This document shows, one piece after another, positions 23,189 through 30,794 of a stretch of 64,000 nt of DNA. The translations under genes and the position numbers were made by a program. The stretch is taken from positions 62,001-126,000 of the forward strand of contig NZ_JAARML010000004.1 in assembly GCF_011759375.1 (NCBI RefSeq). The letters run 5' to 3'. Origin of the DNA: Paraflavitalea devenefica (GTDB lineage Bacteria; Bacteroidota; Bacteroidia; Chitinophagales; Chitinophagaceae). Under the pieces are notes generated by a model. It was not told the DNA's origin, did no database searches, and saw only the letters and a program-made list of their open reading frames with translations. The stretch's first letter is position 1. Every line of letters begins with the position of its first letter.

Positions 23189-25582
23189 TCACAATTCCAG
23201 CTCTTTCGCCACCAGCTTGCTGCTGCCGAAAGTGACCAGGAGAATACTGAGGCTACTGGCCGGCATGAGAATAGCTGCGATGAGCGGAGAGAGAGTCCCC
23301 TGTACAGCGAAATACAGTCCGATAGCATTGTATACGATGGACAGGAAAAAGCTGGCCATGATGATATAGCGGTTGGCTTTGCACAACCGGATCAACCTGT
23401 CGAGCTTCAGCAACTGTTTTGCCTCGAGGATGGCATCGCTGGCGGGCGTAAAGTTGTTGGTATCTTCTGCCAGCGCAATACCCGCATTGCTTTGCCGCAA
23501 AGCACCCGCATCGTTCAATCCATCTCCAATTACCATTACCCGCTTGCCGGCCTTTTGCAATTGTTCCACATGATGCAGTTTATCTTCCGGCTTCTGGTTG
23601 AACAACAGGACCGCTTCAGGACCAAACAGCCTGCGAAGGTTTTTCTCTTCCCGGTTATTATCGCCGCTTACGAGGGAGAGGGCGTACCGGTTACGCAGCT
23701 TTTTCAACAGTTGGGGCACTTCATGACGATAATGACTGGTAAATACAAAGCTCCCCTTGAATTGATAATTCCAGTTGATGAATACACGGGTGCCGCTGGT
23801 ATTGGCTGCGTTACCTGCCTTTGCATAGAAGGCACTGCCCAATTGAATGAACGTATCGTTGACGATACCGGCCACCCCTTCGCCCGGCACTTCCTTAAAT
23901 GCAGCCACCTGCAGGGAGGGATCGCCCGGCAACCAATTGCTCAATGCCCGGGTGAGTGGATGATTGGTTTGCGCGGCCACCGCCGCTATCATCTGCAATT
24001 GTTTTTGGGTCAGTCTTTCTCCTTCATAACTGACGTCCATTTCCTGTGCGGACGTAAGCGTACCTGTTTTATCAAATACAATATGATCGGCTTTGGCGAT
24101 GTCTTCTATAGCCTGTGCATCGCGCAGGTAAAAATGGTTGCGGCCGAGGATGCGCAATATATTGCCATTGGTAAATGTGCCGGATAATAACAAGGCGCAG
24201 GGACAGGCTACGATCAGCATGGCTGTCACCGCATTGACTATCCTGGCGGGGTCATTGAACCACCAATAGAGGGCAGTAAGGGCGGCAAGGGTCAGCAGCA
24301 CCCATGTAAAATACCGGCTGATGACATGCACAAAAGAGTCCTGGTCTTTATTTTTCTTCTGCCGGAGTGCGTCCTGGTTCCATAAGCGTGTTAAATAACT
24401 CTGGGCCACTTCCCTGGTTACCAGCACTTCAATGTTGCCTCCTTTCTGGCGTCCGCCTGCATACACGATCTCCCCCATTTCTTTGGGCACGGCCATGGAT
24501 TCACCGGTAACAAAACTATAATCAATGGTGGCGCTGCCCCGCACGAGAATACCATCTGCAGGGATTAGCTCCTCACTGTGAATGCGCAGGGTATCGCCTG
24601 GTTTTACTGCGGGCAGGGCAACAGCCAGTTCCTTGTTTTCCTTCACAACAGTAACGGCCACGGGGAAATAAGAAGTATAATCGCGTTCAAAGGACAATTG
24701 ACGGCAGGTTTTATCCTGCAATACTTTTCCTGCCAGCATAAAGAATACAATGCCTGTCATAGAATCAAAATAACCGCCGCCGGTGCCAGACAATATTTCA
24801 TAAAGGCTTCTCCCGAAAGTGATGAAAATGGCCAGTACAATCGGTGCATCAATATTGAGGAAGCGGTGCCGCAGGCTCTTCCAGGCAGATGCATAAAATG
24901 GCTGGGCGCTGTACAGGAATACCGGCAGGGCCAGCGCCAGGTTGAGCATACGGAACAGACGTTGCAGGTGCTGTTCGGAAGCAGCCAATCCGAAGTATTC
25001 CGGGAAACTAAGCAACATGATATTGGCAAAGCAAAATCCCGCCACGCCCAGTTGGCGTATGTACTTTTTATGGTAACCAGGTTTTGCCTGGTTCAGGTCG
25101 GCCAGGCTGATATAAGGTTCATAACCGATCTGCGTCAGCAGTTCAGCGACCCTGCGCAGGGTGACTACCTGGTGGTTAAAATCTATTTCTACCTCTTTCC
25201 GGTTAAAATTGACCCGTGCCGCCAGGATACCAGGCTGCAATTTGTACAAGTGTTCCAGCAGGTACAAACAGGAGCTGCAATGAATATGGGGCAGGTAGAA
25301 GGTAACCCGGGTTTGTTCATCATTCTGAAAGCTAATGAGCTGCTGTGTGATGCGGCTGTCGTCCAGGAAAGCGAATTTATCTTTTCTTACCGGGATCTGC
25401 CGGGTAGCACCAGGCTGCCGGTTCAGTGTATAATAATCGCATAAGCCCTGCTGGTTGATCAACTGGTAAACGGATTTACAACCGGCACAACAGAAATGAA
25501 TATTGCCCAGGCTATTTTTTTCACCTGAACATTCCTCTCCGCAATGGGCACACTGCAAGCCGGTATGGGATGTTTGTAACAT
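23189..25582 (-). CDS. ccoI: Copper-transporting P-type ATPase CcoI/FixI
   Basis: The protein has 797 residues. The N-terminal metal-binding domain has CAHCGEEC and CCAGC, followed by an HMA-like domain with HIHCSSCLYLLEHL (CxxC). Eight membrane helices include the ion channel motif IVACPCALLLSG. The phosphorylation site is DKTGTLTS, nucleotide-binding residues include TNHPLTRAL, and the hinge motif is GDGLNDAGALRQS. FixI-type P1B ATPases export copper for cbb3 assembly. The gene has its own dual-operator promoter and is separated from ccoS by a strong hairpin and the second promoter, so the two units are co-regulated but separately transcribed. Confidence 0.95.
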   Translation of the reverse strand: MLQTSHTGLQCAHCGEECSGEKNSLGNIHFCCAGCKSVYQLINQQGLCDYYTLNRQPGATRQIPVRKDKFAFLDDSRITQQLISFQNDEQTRVTFYLPHIHCSSCLYLLEHLYKLQPGILAARVNFNRKEVEIDFNHQVVTLRRVAELLTQIGYEPYISLADLNQAKPGYHKKYIRQLGVAGFCFANIMLLSFPEYFGLAASEQHLQRLFRMLNLALALPVFLYSAQPFYASAWKSLRHRFLNIDAPIVLAIFITFGRSLYEILSGTGGGYFDSMTGIVFFMLAGKVLQDKTCRQLSFERDYTSYFPVAVTVVKENKELAVALPAVKPGDTLRIHSEELIPADGILVRGSATIDYSFVTGESMAVPKEMGEIVYAGGRQKGGNIEVLVTREVAQSYLTRLWNQDALRQKKNKDQDSFVHVISRYFTWVLLTLAALTALYWWFNDPARIVNAVTAMLIVACPCALLLSGTFTNGNILRILGRNHFYLRDAQAIEDIAKADHIVFDKTGTLTSAQEMDVSYEGERLTQKQLQMIAAVAAQTNHPLTRALSNWLPGDPSLQVAAFKEVPGEGVAGIVNDTFIQLGSAFYAKAGNAANTSGTRVFINWNYQFKGSFVFTSHYRHEVPQLLKKLRNRYALSLVSGDNNREEKNLRRLFGPEAVLLFNQKPEDKLHHVEQLQKAGKRVMVIGDGLNDAGALRQSNAGIALAEDTNNFTPASDAILEAKQLLKLDRLIRLCKANRYIIMASFFLSIVYNAIGLYFAVQGTLSPLIAAILMPASSLSILLVTFGSSKLVAKELEL

Positions 25583-25597
25583 ATAATTAATAATGTT

Positions 25598-25662
25598 CGA
25601 AATTAGCTGCCACTGCGTGCCTGCTTGCTGAGACGGGTCAAAACCAGGTATGATTTTGGTCA
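25598..25662 (-). promoter_or_regulatory. 65-bp dual-operator promoter module, ccoI
   Basis: TGATTTTGGTCA (25651-25662, distal) and TGAGACGGGTCA (25629-25640, proximal) are two full TGA-N6-TCA sites starting 22 bp apart. The minus-strand -7 element TAATTTCG (25605-25598) matches TAnnTTTG in all but one base. Spacings are 51.5 and 29.5 bp. The ccoI ATG begins 16 bp after the -7 element, so the leader is very short. The divergent regulator gene at 25736 shows no -7 element at the matching distance. Confidence 0.8.
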
Positions 25663-25735
25663 GCTATGCGTTGGTTTAACGGAAAAGTGTTTACTATTGC
25701 AGGGCAAAATCATTCCGGCAAACCAAACATTCTTT

Positions 25736-26794
25736 ATGCGCTCGCTGCTCATTATTGATGACCACGATGATATCCGAGAAAATATTGCAGAGATCCTTTC
25801 CCTGGCAGGCTATAAAACGTTCAGTGCCGAGAACGGTAAAAAGGGCGTGGAAAAAGCCTTGCAGGAAAAACCCGATCTCATTATTTGCGATATTATGATG
25901 CCGGAACTGGATGGCTATGGCGTGCTGCACCTGCTGCGCAGGAACCCGGAAACGGAGTTCATCCCTTTTATTTTCCTGACCGCTAAAACAGAAAGGGCTG
26001 ATTTCCGCAAAGGTATGGAGATGGGCGCCGATGATTATATTACCAAACCCTTTGATGATATTGAACTGCTGAACGCTGTGGAAACAAGGCTGCGCAAAAG
26101 CGACATCCTGCACAAGAAATACGCCAGCGGTGAACGGGGCGCTACGGCGATGATCAATGACCTGCGCCAATCGGGCCTGCTGAATATGCAGCTTGACAAC
26201 TATGAAGCTTATAACAGCGCCAAAAAAACAACCTTGTATACAGAAGGGAAAAGGCCCAAGTACCTGTTTTACCTGAAATCCGGAAAAGTAAAAGTGTTCA
26301 GGCAGCATGAAGATGGCAAAGAATACATTGTGAACCTGTATACTGCCGGCGACTTTATTGGCTACCTGCCTCTGCTGGAAAACAAGTCGTATGAAGATTC
26401 AGCCGAAATATTGGAAGAAGCAGAAATAGTACAAATACCGCGGGAAGATTTTTTACAGGCCGTGTACAACGATATGAGCATTGCAGGCCGCTTTATCAAA
26501 CTAATTGCACAGAATGTACAGGAAAAAGAAGATCGCCTGCTGAACCTGGCCTATGGCTCCCTGCGCAAGCGTGTGGCCAAGGCATTGGTAGATATTCACC
26601 AGAAATTCAACAAGGAAGCCACGGATAAAAGCCCCATCAACATCTCCCGCGATGACCTGGCCCACTATGTGGGTACAGCCACCGAATCGCTGATCCGTAC
26701 GCTGAGTGATTTTAAATCTGAAAAACTAATTGAGATCAAAGAAGGAAAGATCATTATCAGTAACCTGGAAAAGCTTAAAAACCTGTTGTACTGA
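25736..26794 (+). CDS. Receiver-CRP/FNR fusion transcription regulator
   Basis: The start is set at ATG 25736 (MRSLLIIDDHDDIREN), giving 352 residues; an in-frame Met at 25625 would add 37 residues with no family likeness. Residues 1-120 are a receiver domain: DD pair, phospho-Asp in LIICDIMMPELDG, FLTAK and DDYITKPFD. Residues 145-270 are a cyclic-nucleotide-binding-type beta-roll (LKSGKVKVFRQHEDGKEYIV). Residues 280-352 are a CRP-type winged helix with recognition helix TATESLIRTLSDF; its E-xxx-R spacing matches the CRP residues that read GA in TGA half-sites. It has no cysteine cluster, so it is not an Fe-S FNR. It looks like FixJ and FixK combined in one chain. It lies divergent to ccoI and is the best candidate reader of the dual operators. 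Confidence 0.9.
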   Translation: MRSLLIIDDHDDIRENIAEILSLAGYKTFSAENGKKGVEKALQEKPDLIICDIMMPELDGYGVLHLLRRNPETEFIPFIFLTAKTERADFRKGMEMGADDYITKPFDDIELLNAVETRLRKSDILHKKYASGERGATAMINDLRQSGLLNMQLDNYEAYNSAKKTTLYTEGKRPKYLFYLKSGKVKVFRQHEDGKEYIVNLYTAGDFIGYLPLLENKSYEDSAEILEEAEIVQIPREDFLQAVYNDMSIAGRFIKLIAQNVQEKEDRLLNLAYGSLRKRVAKALVDIHQKFNKEATDKSPINISRDDLAHYVGTATESLIRTLSDFKSEKLIEIKEGKIIISNLEKLKNLLY

Positions 26795-26806
26795 ATTTTA
26801 CCCTGC

Positions 26807-27214
26807 TTATGATTCATCCCTCTTTATTGTAGCCGGATTCATTGATGCAGACGGCGCCAGGGAGATTTCCATTCCATGGTCATTCTGCTGCTTCAGCGTC
26901 CATCCGTCTGTCATAGTTGTTTCCAGCCACAGGTTGCCGCTCTTGCGAAATACCTGCAGGTGAAGGCCCAACTGGTCTTCAAACAATTTTTCCAGTTCCT
27001 GCACCGTCATACTTTCCGGTATATTGATCTGTTCAGGCAGTTGCCTGGCCAGGTCGCCCAGGTACAGAAAAGACGGTAATTTTTCCTGCCTGGGTGAAGC
27101 ACCCTGGTATCCATGTTTATGTTTGAATAATTCGAGTTTTAAAAAAGGGAATAAGCCATTAAACTCCCGCTGTACATCACTCACCTGGCTCTTATTGTTG
27201 ATACGCATGATCAT
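26807..27214 (-). CDS. Conserved hypothetical protein of the oxygen-limitation regulon
   Basis: The protein has 135 residues (133 if the second Met at 27208, MRINNKSQVSDV, is used). It is soluble, with no membrane segment or cysteine cluster. The N-terminal VSDVQREFNGLFPFLKLELF and the middle block INIPESMTVQELEKLFEDQL suggest an alpha/beta domain; WLETTMTDGWTLKQQN follows. I do not recognise a named family. It is convergent with the receiver-CRP gene (12-bp gap) and has its own dual-operator-type promoter, so it is probably expressed with the respiration genes. Confidence 0.75.
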   Translation of the reverse strand: MIMRINNKSQVSDVQREFNGLFPFLKLELFKHKHGYQGASPRQEKLPSFLYLGDLARQLPEQINIPESMTVQELEKLFEDQLGLHLQVFRKSGNLWLETTMTDGWTLKQQNDHGMEISLAPSASMNPATIKRDES

Positions 27215-27262
27215 ATAGTTTCTTTTTAAAAATCAGCTACCTTTTCCGGCATACTGTTATAG

Positions 27263-27327
27263 CAAAATTACTGGTTGAATAACGCCGTATAGATGATGTG
27301 ACCACGGCGGTCAACTGATTTTAGTCA
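27263..27327 (-). promoter_or_regulatory. 65-bp promoter module for the 26.8-kb hypothetical gene
   Basis: The distal operator is TGATTTTAGTCA (27316-27327). The proximal position holds TGATGTGACCAC (27294-27305), a left half-site only. The minus-strand -7 element TAATTTTG (27270-27263) is a perfect TAnnTTTG. Spacings are 51.5 and 29.5 bp. Confidence 0.72.
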
Positions 27328-27341
27328 TGCCGGGGTGCCCC

Positions 27342-27406
27342 TGACAGGAATCATAATATTCTGTGACAGTAATCAATAGCCCCTGTCTTCACCACGGGTA
27401 ATTTTA
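27342..27406 (+). promoter_or_regulatory. 65-bp dual-operator promoter module, CoA-transferase
   Basis: TGACAGGAATCA (27342-27353) and TGACAGTAATCA (27364-27375) are near-identical sites starting 22 bp apart. The -7 element TAATTTTA (27399-27406) differs from TAnnTTTG in the last base. Spacings are 51.5 and 29.5 bp. With the site at 27316 there are three operators in 60 bp of this divergent region. Confidence 0.8.
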
Positions 27407-27424
27407 TGCCTTTTAACAACCTTA

Positions 27425-28714
27425 TTGTATATGAACCAGGGAAAATTTGTTACCGCATCAGAAGCCGTTGGATTGGTCGCCTCGGGCAACCGTGTTTTTA
27501 TTCATGGAGGGGCCGCTACTCCTGTATGCCTTATGAAAGCATTACAGGAAAGGTATAGCGAGCTGGATGAAGTAGAACTGGTGAGCATCACTAATATGGG
27601 TGATATTGATTTCGACAAGCCGGAATTCAGCAGGCATTTCTTTTTCAACTCCCTCTTTGTATCGGCCAATACCCGGGATATTGTTAACAGCCATGATGGC
27701 GATTATGTGCCGGTGTTCCTGAGCCAGATACCCCAACTGTTCAGGAAAAACATATTGCCGATCGATGTGGCGCTGGTACAGGTGTCACCACCAGATAGTC
27801 ACGGCTATTGTTCATTGGGAACTTCAGTAGACGTAGCCCGCGCAGCAGCAGATACGGCAAAAACAGTAATTGCCCAGGTAAATCCCCGGATGCCGCGCAC
27901 CCATGGCGATGGTTTCATACACGTTGATAAGTTTGATGCGCTGGTATGGCATACGGACGAACTACCGGAAGTGAACTATGCCGCCAAAACCAATCCAGCA
28001 GTTAAGGAGATCGGTAAACGGGTAGCTGCCCTGGTAGAAGATGGCGCTACGTTACAGTTAGGTATCGGCGGTATACCCGACCAGGTGTTGCAGAACCTTA
28101 CCAACCATCAAAACCTGGGACTGCATACAGAAATGCTTTCCGACGGTGTTATTCCATTGATCGAAAAAGGTGTTATTAATAATTCACAGAAAAGGCTGAA
28201 CAAAGGCCGGTCGGTGACGGGCTTTGTATCGGGCACCCGGCAACTATATGATTTTGTGCATGACAACCCGGGCATCCGGGTGATGGACATTTCGTATGTG
28301 AATGATACCAGCATCATCCGCCAGAATCCGAAGGTGACCGCTATCAACAGCGCCATTGAAATAGACCTCACCGGGCAAGTGTGCGCCGATTCCATTGGCA
28401 CCTTCCAGTTCTCCGGCATTGGCGGGCAAATGGATTTTATCCGCGGCGCTTCCCTGTCGGAAGAAGGCAAACCCATCATTGCCCTTCCCTCCACCACTTC
28501 AAAAGGCGAATCGCGCATTGTACCCTACCTGAAGCAAGGCGCCGGCGTGGTCACTACAAGAGGACATATTCATTGGGTAGTGACAGAATACGGGGCTGTA
28601 GACCTGTTTGGGAAAAACCTGAAACAAAGAGGTAAAGCACTTATCAATCTTGCCCATCCCAACCACCGGGAGGCGCTGGAGCGTAGTTTCTTTGAAAGGT
28701 ATAAGTGCTGTTAG
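27425..28714 (+). CDS. Acetyl-CoA hydrolase/transferase family protein (4-hydroxybutyrate/acetate CoA-transferase-like)
   Basis: The protein has 429 residues; starts at 27425 and 27431 (MNQGKFVTASEAV) are both possible. Motifs include VFIHGGAATPVCL near the N-terminus, GIGGIPDQVLQNL, the HTEMLSDGVIPLIEKG block and GIGGQMDFIRGA, typical of family I acetyl-CoA hydrolase/transferases. These move CoA between acetate and another acyl group through a glutamyl-CoA intermediate. The substrate cannot be told by eye. A role in fermentative acyl-CoA handling at low oxygen would fit its promoter with two perfect operators. Its stop overlaps the convergent hemN stop by 4 bp. Confidence 0.9.
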   Translation: MYMNQGKFVTASEAVGLVASGNRVFIHGGAATPVCLMKALQERYSELDEVELVSITNMGDIDFDKPEFSRHFFFNSLFVSANTRDIVNSHDGDYVPVFLSQIPQLFRKNILPIDVALVQVSPPDSHGYCSLGTSVDVARAAADTAKTVIAQVNPRMPRTHGDGFIHVDKFDALVWHTDELPEVNYAAKTNPAVKEIGKRVAALVEDGATLQLGIGGIPDQVLQNLTNHQNLGLHTEMLSDGVIPLIEKGVINNSQKRLNKGRSVTGFVSGTRQLYDFVHDNPGIRVMDISYVNDTSIIRQNPKVTAINSAIEIDLTGQVCADSIGTFQFSGIGGQMDFIRGASLSEEGKPIIALPSTTSKGESRIVPYLKQGAGVVTTRGHIHWVVTEYGAVDLFGKNLKQRGKALINLAHPNHREALERSFFERYKCC

Positions 28715-30090
28715 ATTGCTTTACTGAATTGATGGCCGGTGGATACTGACCTGTTTCTTTGCAGGTAGAGGTCAAAGGCGCTGCAGGCATTGCGGATAAA
28801 ATAATGGCCGGCAGCAGTAAGCTGCATGCCTTCGCGGTTAAATATTAATAAGCCGTCTGCTGCCATTTCCTGGAGAACCGGGAAACTCAACGATTCCAGG
28901 ATAGTAAGATGTTCCGGGGCAAAGCGTGTGGTGCCGTTACAAGCCACTTCTTTGATGTATTGACGAAAAGCCAGGTCTTCTTCGTTGAGCAAAAAGCCCC
29001 GTTGAATAGCCAGCCTGCCACCATTAACAGCAGCATAATAATCATGTAACGACTTATTGTTTTGCGCAAACCCGTTGTTCAGGTCGCTGATAGCCGATAC
29101 ACCCAATCCCAACAACAGGCCACTGTGCTGCGTGGTATAACCCATGAAATTGCGGTGCAGCTTCCCGGCGACTTTGGCTTTGAACAACTCATCCTGCGGC
29201 AATGCAAAATGGTCCATACCAATATCTGCATAACCTGCTGCCGTTAAAAGGTCTTTCCCCTGCAGGTACAGGCCCAGCTTTGCTTCGGCGCCTGGCAGGT
29301 CCTCCTCACTGAACAAACGTTGGCCGCGGCTGGTCCAGGGCACATGGGCATAACTATAAAAGGCAATGCGATCGGGCCTTAAGGTAAGCACCTGGCTAAT
29401 GGTTTGTTCAATACTGGCGGCAGTTTGCAAAGGCAGACCATAGATCAGGTCGAAGTTAACGGCCGTGAAACCGGCGGCCCTTGCCGCATCTGTGGCCTGT
29501 TGCACCTTTTCAAAAGGCTGGATGCGGTTGATGACCTGCTGTACCCGGGGATCGAGGTCCTGCACGCCATAGCTGATGCGCCTGAAACCCAGCCGGTATA
29601 ACTGGTCCAGGTGTTCACGGGTGGTATTATTGGGATGACCTTCCAAACTGAATTGTGCATCGGGCGGCACATTGCCATTTACCAGGATACGTTCCAGCAG
29701 CCCGGCCAGCCGTACAGGTGAAAAGAAAGTAGGTGTACCACCACCCAGGTGTATTTCCCGGAGTTGCGGGCGCTCACCCATCCATTGCCTGTACAAGTCC
29801 CACTCCTTTAACAGTGCACTTATATACACTTCTTCTACTGCATGATTGGTAGTAATCTTCTTATTACAACCACAGTAGGTACAAAGCGATTCACAAAAAG
29901 GCAAATGGATGTACAGGCTGATGCCATTGGCAGTATTATGCACTGTAAATGCCTGCTTAAAGAGTTGCTGCCATTGTTGCGGATCGGTATCATTATTCCA
30001 GAATGGGACCGTTGGGTAGCTGGTATAGCGGGGCACCGGCTGGTTATACTTCCCGATCAGGGCAGGGGAAATGGTAACTGCGTTCAACAT
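28711..30090 (-). CDS. hemN: Oxygen-independent coproporphyrinogen III oxidase
   Basis: The protein has 459 residues. The radical-SAM motif CESLCTYCGCNK (near residues 65-76) has the HemN spacing CxxxCxxC plus the extra Cys. LGGGTPTFFSP, GYTTQHSGLLLGLGVSAIS and a C-terminal HemN domain follow. It makes protoporphyrinogen without oxygen, needed for heme synthesis for cbb3 and cytochromes when oxygen is low. It is divergent from the nos operon and shares one operator pair with it. The predicted -7 element ends 5 bp before the ATG, so the mRNA may be leaderless. No better in-frame Met follows nearby. Confidence 0.96.
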   Translation of the reverse strand: MLNAVTISPALIGKYNQPVPRYTSYPTVPFWNNDTDPQQWQQLFKQAFTVHNTANGISLYIHLPFCESLCTYCGCNKKITTNHAVEEVYISALLKEWDLYRQWMGERPQLREIHLGGGTPTFFSPVRLAGLLERILVNGNVPPDAQFSLEGHPNNTTREHLDQLYRLGFRRISYGVQDLDPRVQQVINRIQPFEKVQQATDAARAAGFTAVNFDLIYGLPLQTAASIEQTISQVLTLRPDRIAFYSYAHVPWTSRGQRLFSEEDLPGAEAKLGLYLQGKDLLTAAGYADIGMDHFALPQDELFKAKVAGKLHRNFMGYTTQHSGLLLGLGVSAISDLNNGFAQNNKSLHDYYAAVNGGRLAIQRGFLLNEEDLAFRQYIKEVACNGTTRFAPEHLTILESLSFPVLQEMAADGLLIFNREGMQLTAAGHYFIRNACSAFDLYLQRNRSVSTGHQFSKAI

Positions 30091-30094
30091 ACTC

Positions 30095-30159
30095 CAAAAA
30101 TAGATCAGCTTATTCCGCTATATCCTGACATATTTCATTACTTGTTGTGATCTAAGTCA
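30095..30159 (-). promoter_or_regulatory. 65-bp dual-operator promoter module, hemN
   Basis: It reads the same operator pair as the nos promoter in the other direction: TGATCTAAGTCA (30148-30159) is distal and TGACATATTTCA (30126-30137) proximal. The minus-strand -7 element TATTTTTG (30102-30095) is a perfect TAnnTTTG. Spacings are 51.5 and 29.5 bp. Confidence 0.82.
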
Positions 30160-30190
30160 TATTTAAGGTTTCCCCCTGGTTATACTTTTG
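30126..30190 (+). promoter_or_regulatory. 65-bp dual-operator promoter module, nos operon
   Basis: TGACATATTTCA (30126-30137, distal) and TGATCTAAGTCA (30148-30159, proximal) start 22 bp apart. The -7 element TACTTTTG (30183-30190) is a perfect TAnnTTTG. Spacings are 51.5 and 29.5 bp, which would put the proximal site at about -41.5 if transcription starts 12 nt after the first T. Confidence 0.84.
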
Positions 30191-30256
30191 TCCGGTCAAT
30201 TATACCACAGACACAGCAGTCACTGCTGATCTTTCTCTAAAGCCAAACATACTTGT

Positions 30257-30742
30257 ATGAAACTCAAAATGATCACTGCTGCCACCATCATCTATGGAGC
30301 TTTGCTTTTCACCGCTTCCTGCGGTAATGAAGGAGTAAAGACGGAAACCACCGATCCGGCCGCTACCTCGCCCCAGGAGCTAGCCAACAACCAACCTGAA
30401 ACACATGGTATTGAAATAAAAGAAGGAGATATCACTATTACCTCTCCTTTGCAAAAAGACCTCGTTAGCGCCGGCAAGAGTATATATGAATTAAAGTGCC
30501 AGGCCTGCCACAAACTCAACGAAGAAAAACTGGTAGGACCAGGATGGAAAGATGTTACTAAAAAAAGAAAGCCCGTCTGGATCATGAACATGATCACCAA
30601 CACAGAAGCGATGCTGACCAGCGATCCAGAAGCGCAAAAGTTGCTGGAACAATGCCTGGTAAGAATGCCCAACCAGAACATCTCAAAGGATGAAGCAAGA
30701 CAGATCCTTGAATTCATGCGCGAAAATGATGGTGAAAAATAA
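30257..30742 (+). CDS. Lipoprotein-type monoheme cytochrome c of the nos cluster
   Basis: The protein has 161 residues. A signal peptide with lipobox (LLFTASCG, Cys near residue 22) is followed by a low-complexity linker (residues 25-60) and a cytochrome c domain with CQACHKL near residue 85, VGPGWKDV and a Met (RMPNQ) as likely sixth ligand. In clade II nos clusters such cytochromes are thought to deliver electrons to NosZ. It is the first gene of the nos operon, 52 bp before nosZ. Confidence 0.9.
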   Translation: MKLKMITAATIIYGALLFTASCGNEGVKTETTDPAATSPQELANNQPETHGIEIKEGDITITSPLQKDLVSAGKSIYELKCQACHKLNEEKLVGPGWKDVTKKRKPVWIMNMITNTEAMLTSDPEAQKLLEQCLVRMPNQNISKDEARQILEFMRENDGEK

Positions 30743-30794
30743 CGCCGGCCTCATTTAGTAATAAAAAACTTACATACTTAAATACATCAATGAT

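Noticed and set aside
24578..25444. 288-codon open frame antisense to ccoI
   Set aside because: The minus strand encodes a complete P-type ATPase with all motifs; the plus-strand product resembles nothing.
25651..25736. Dual-operator module for the receiver-CRP gene itself
   Set aside because: No TAnnTTTG-like element lies 29.5 bp downstream on the plus strand; TACTATTG at 25692 is 35.5 bp away. The pair fits ccoI on the minus strand instead.
27299..27313. TGACC-N5-GGTCA palindrome as a member of the main operator set
   Set aside because: Its spacing and half-sites differ from TGA-N6-TCA; it is kept only as a possible second site in the divergent region.
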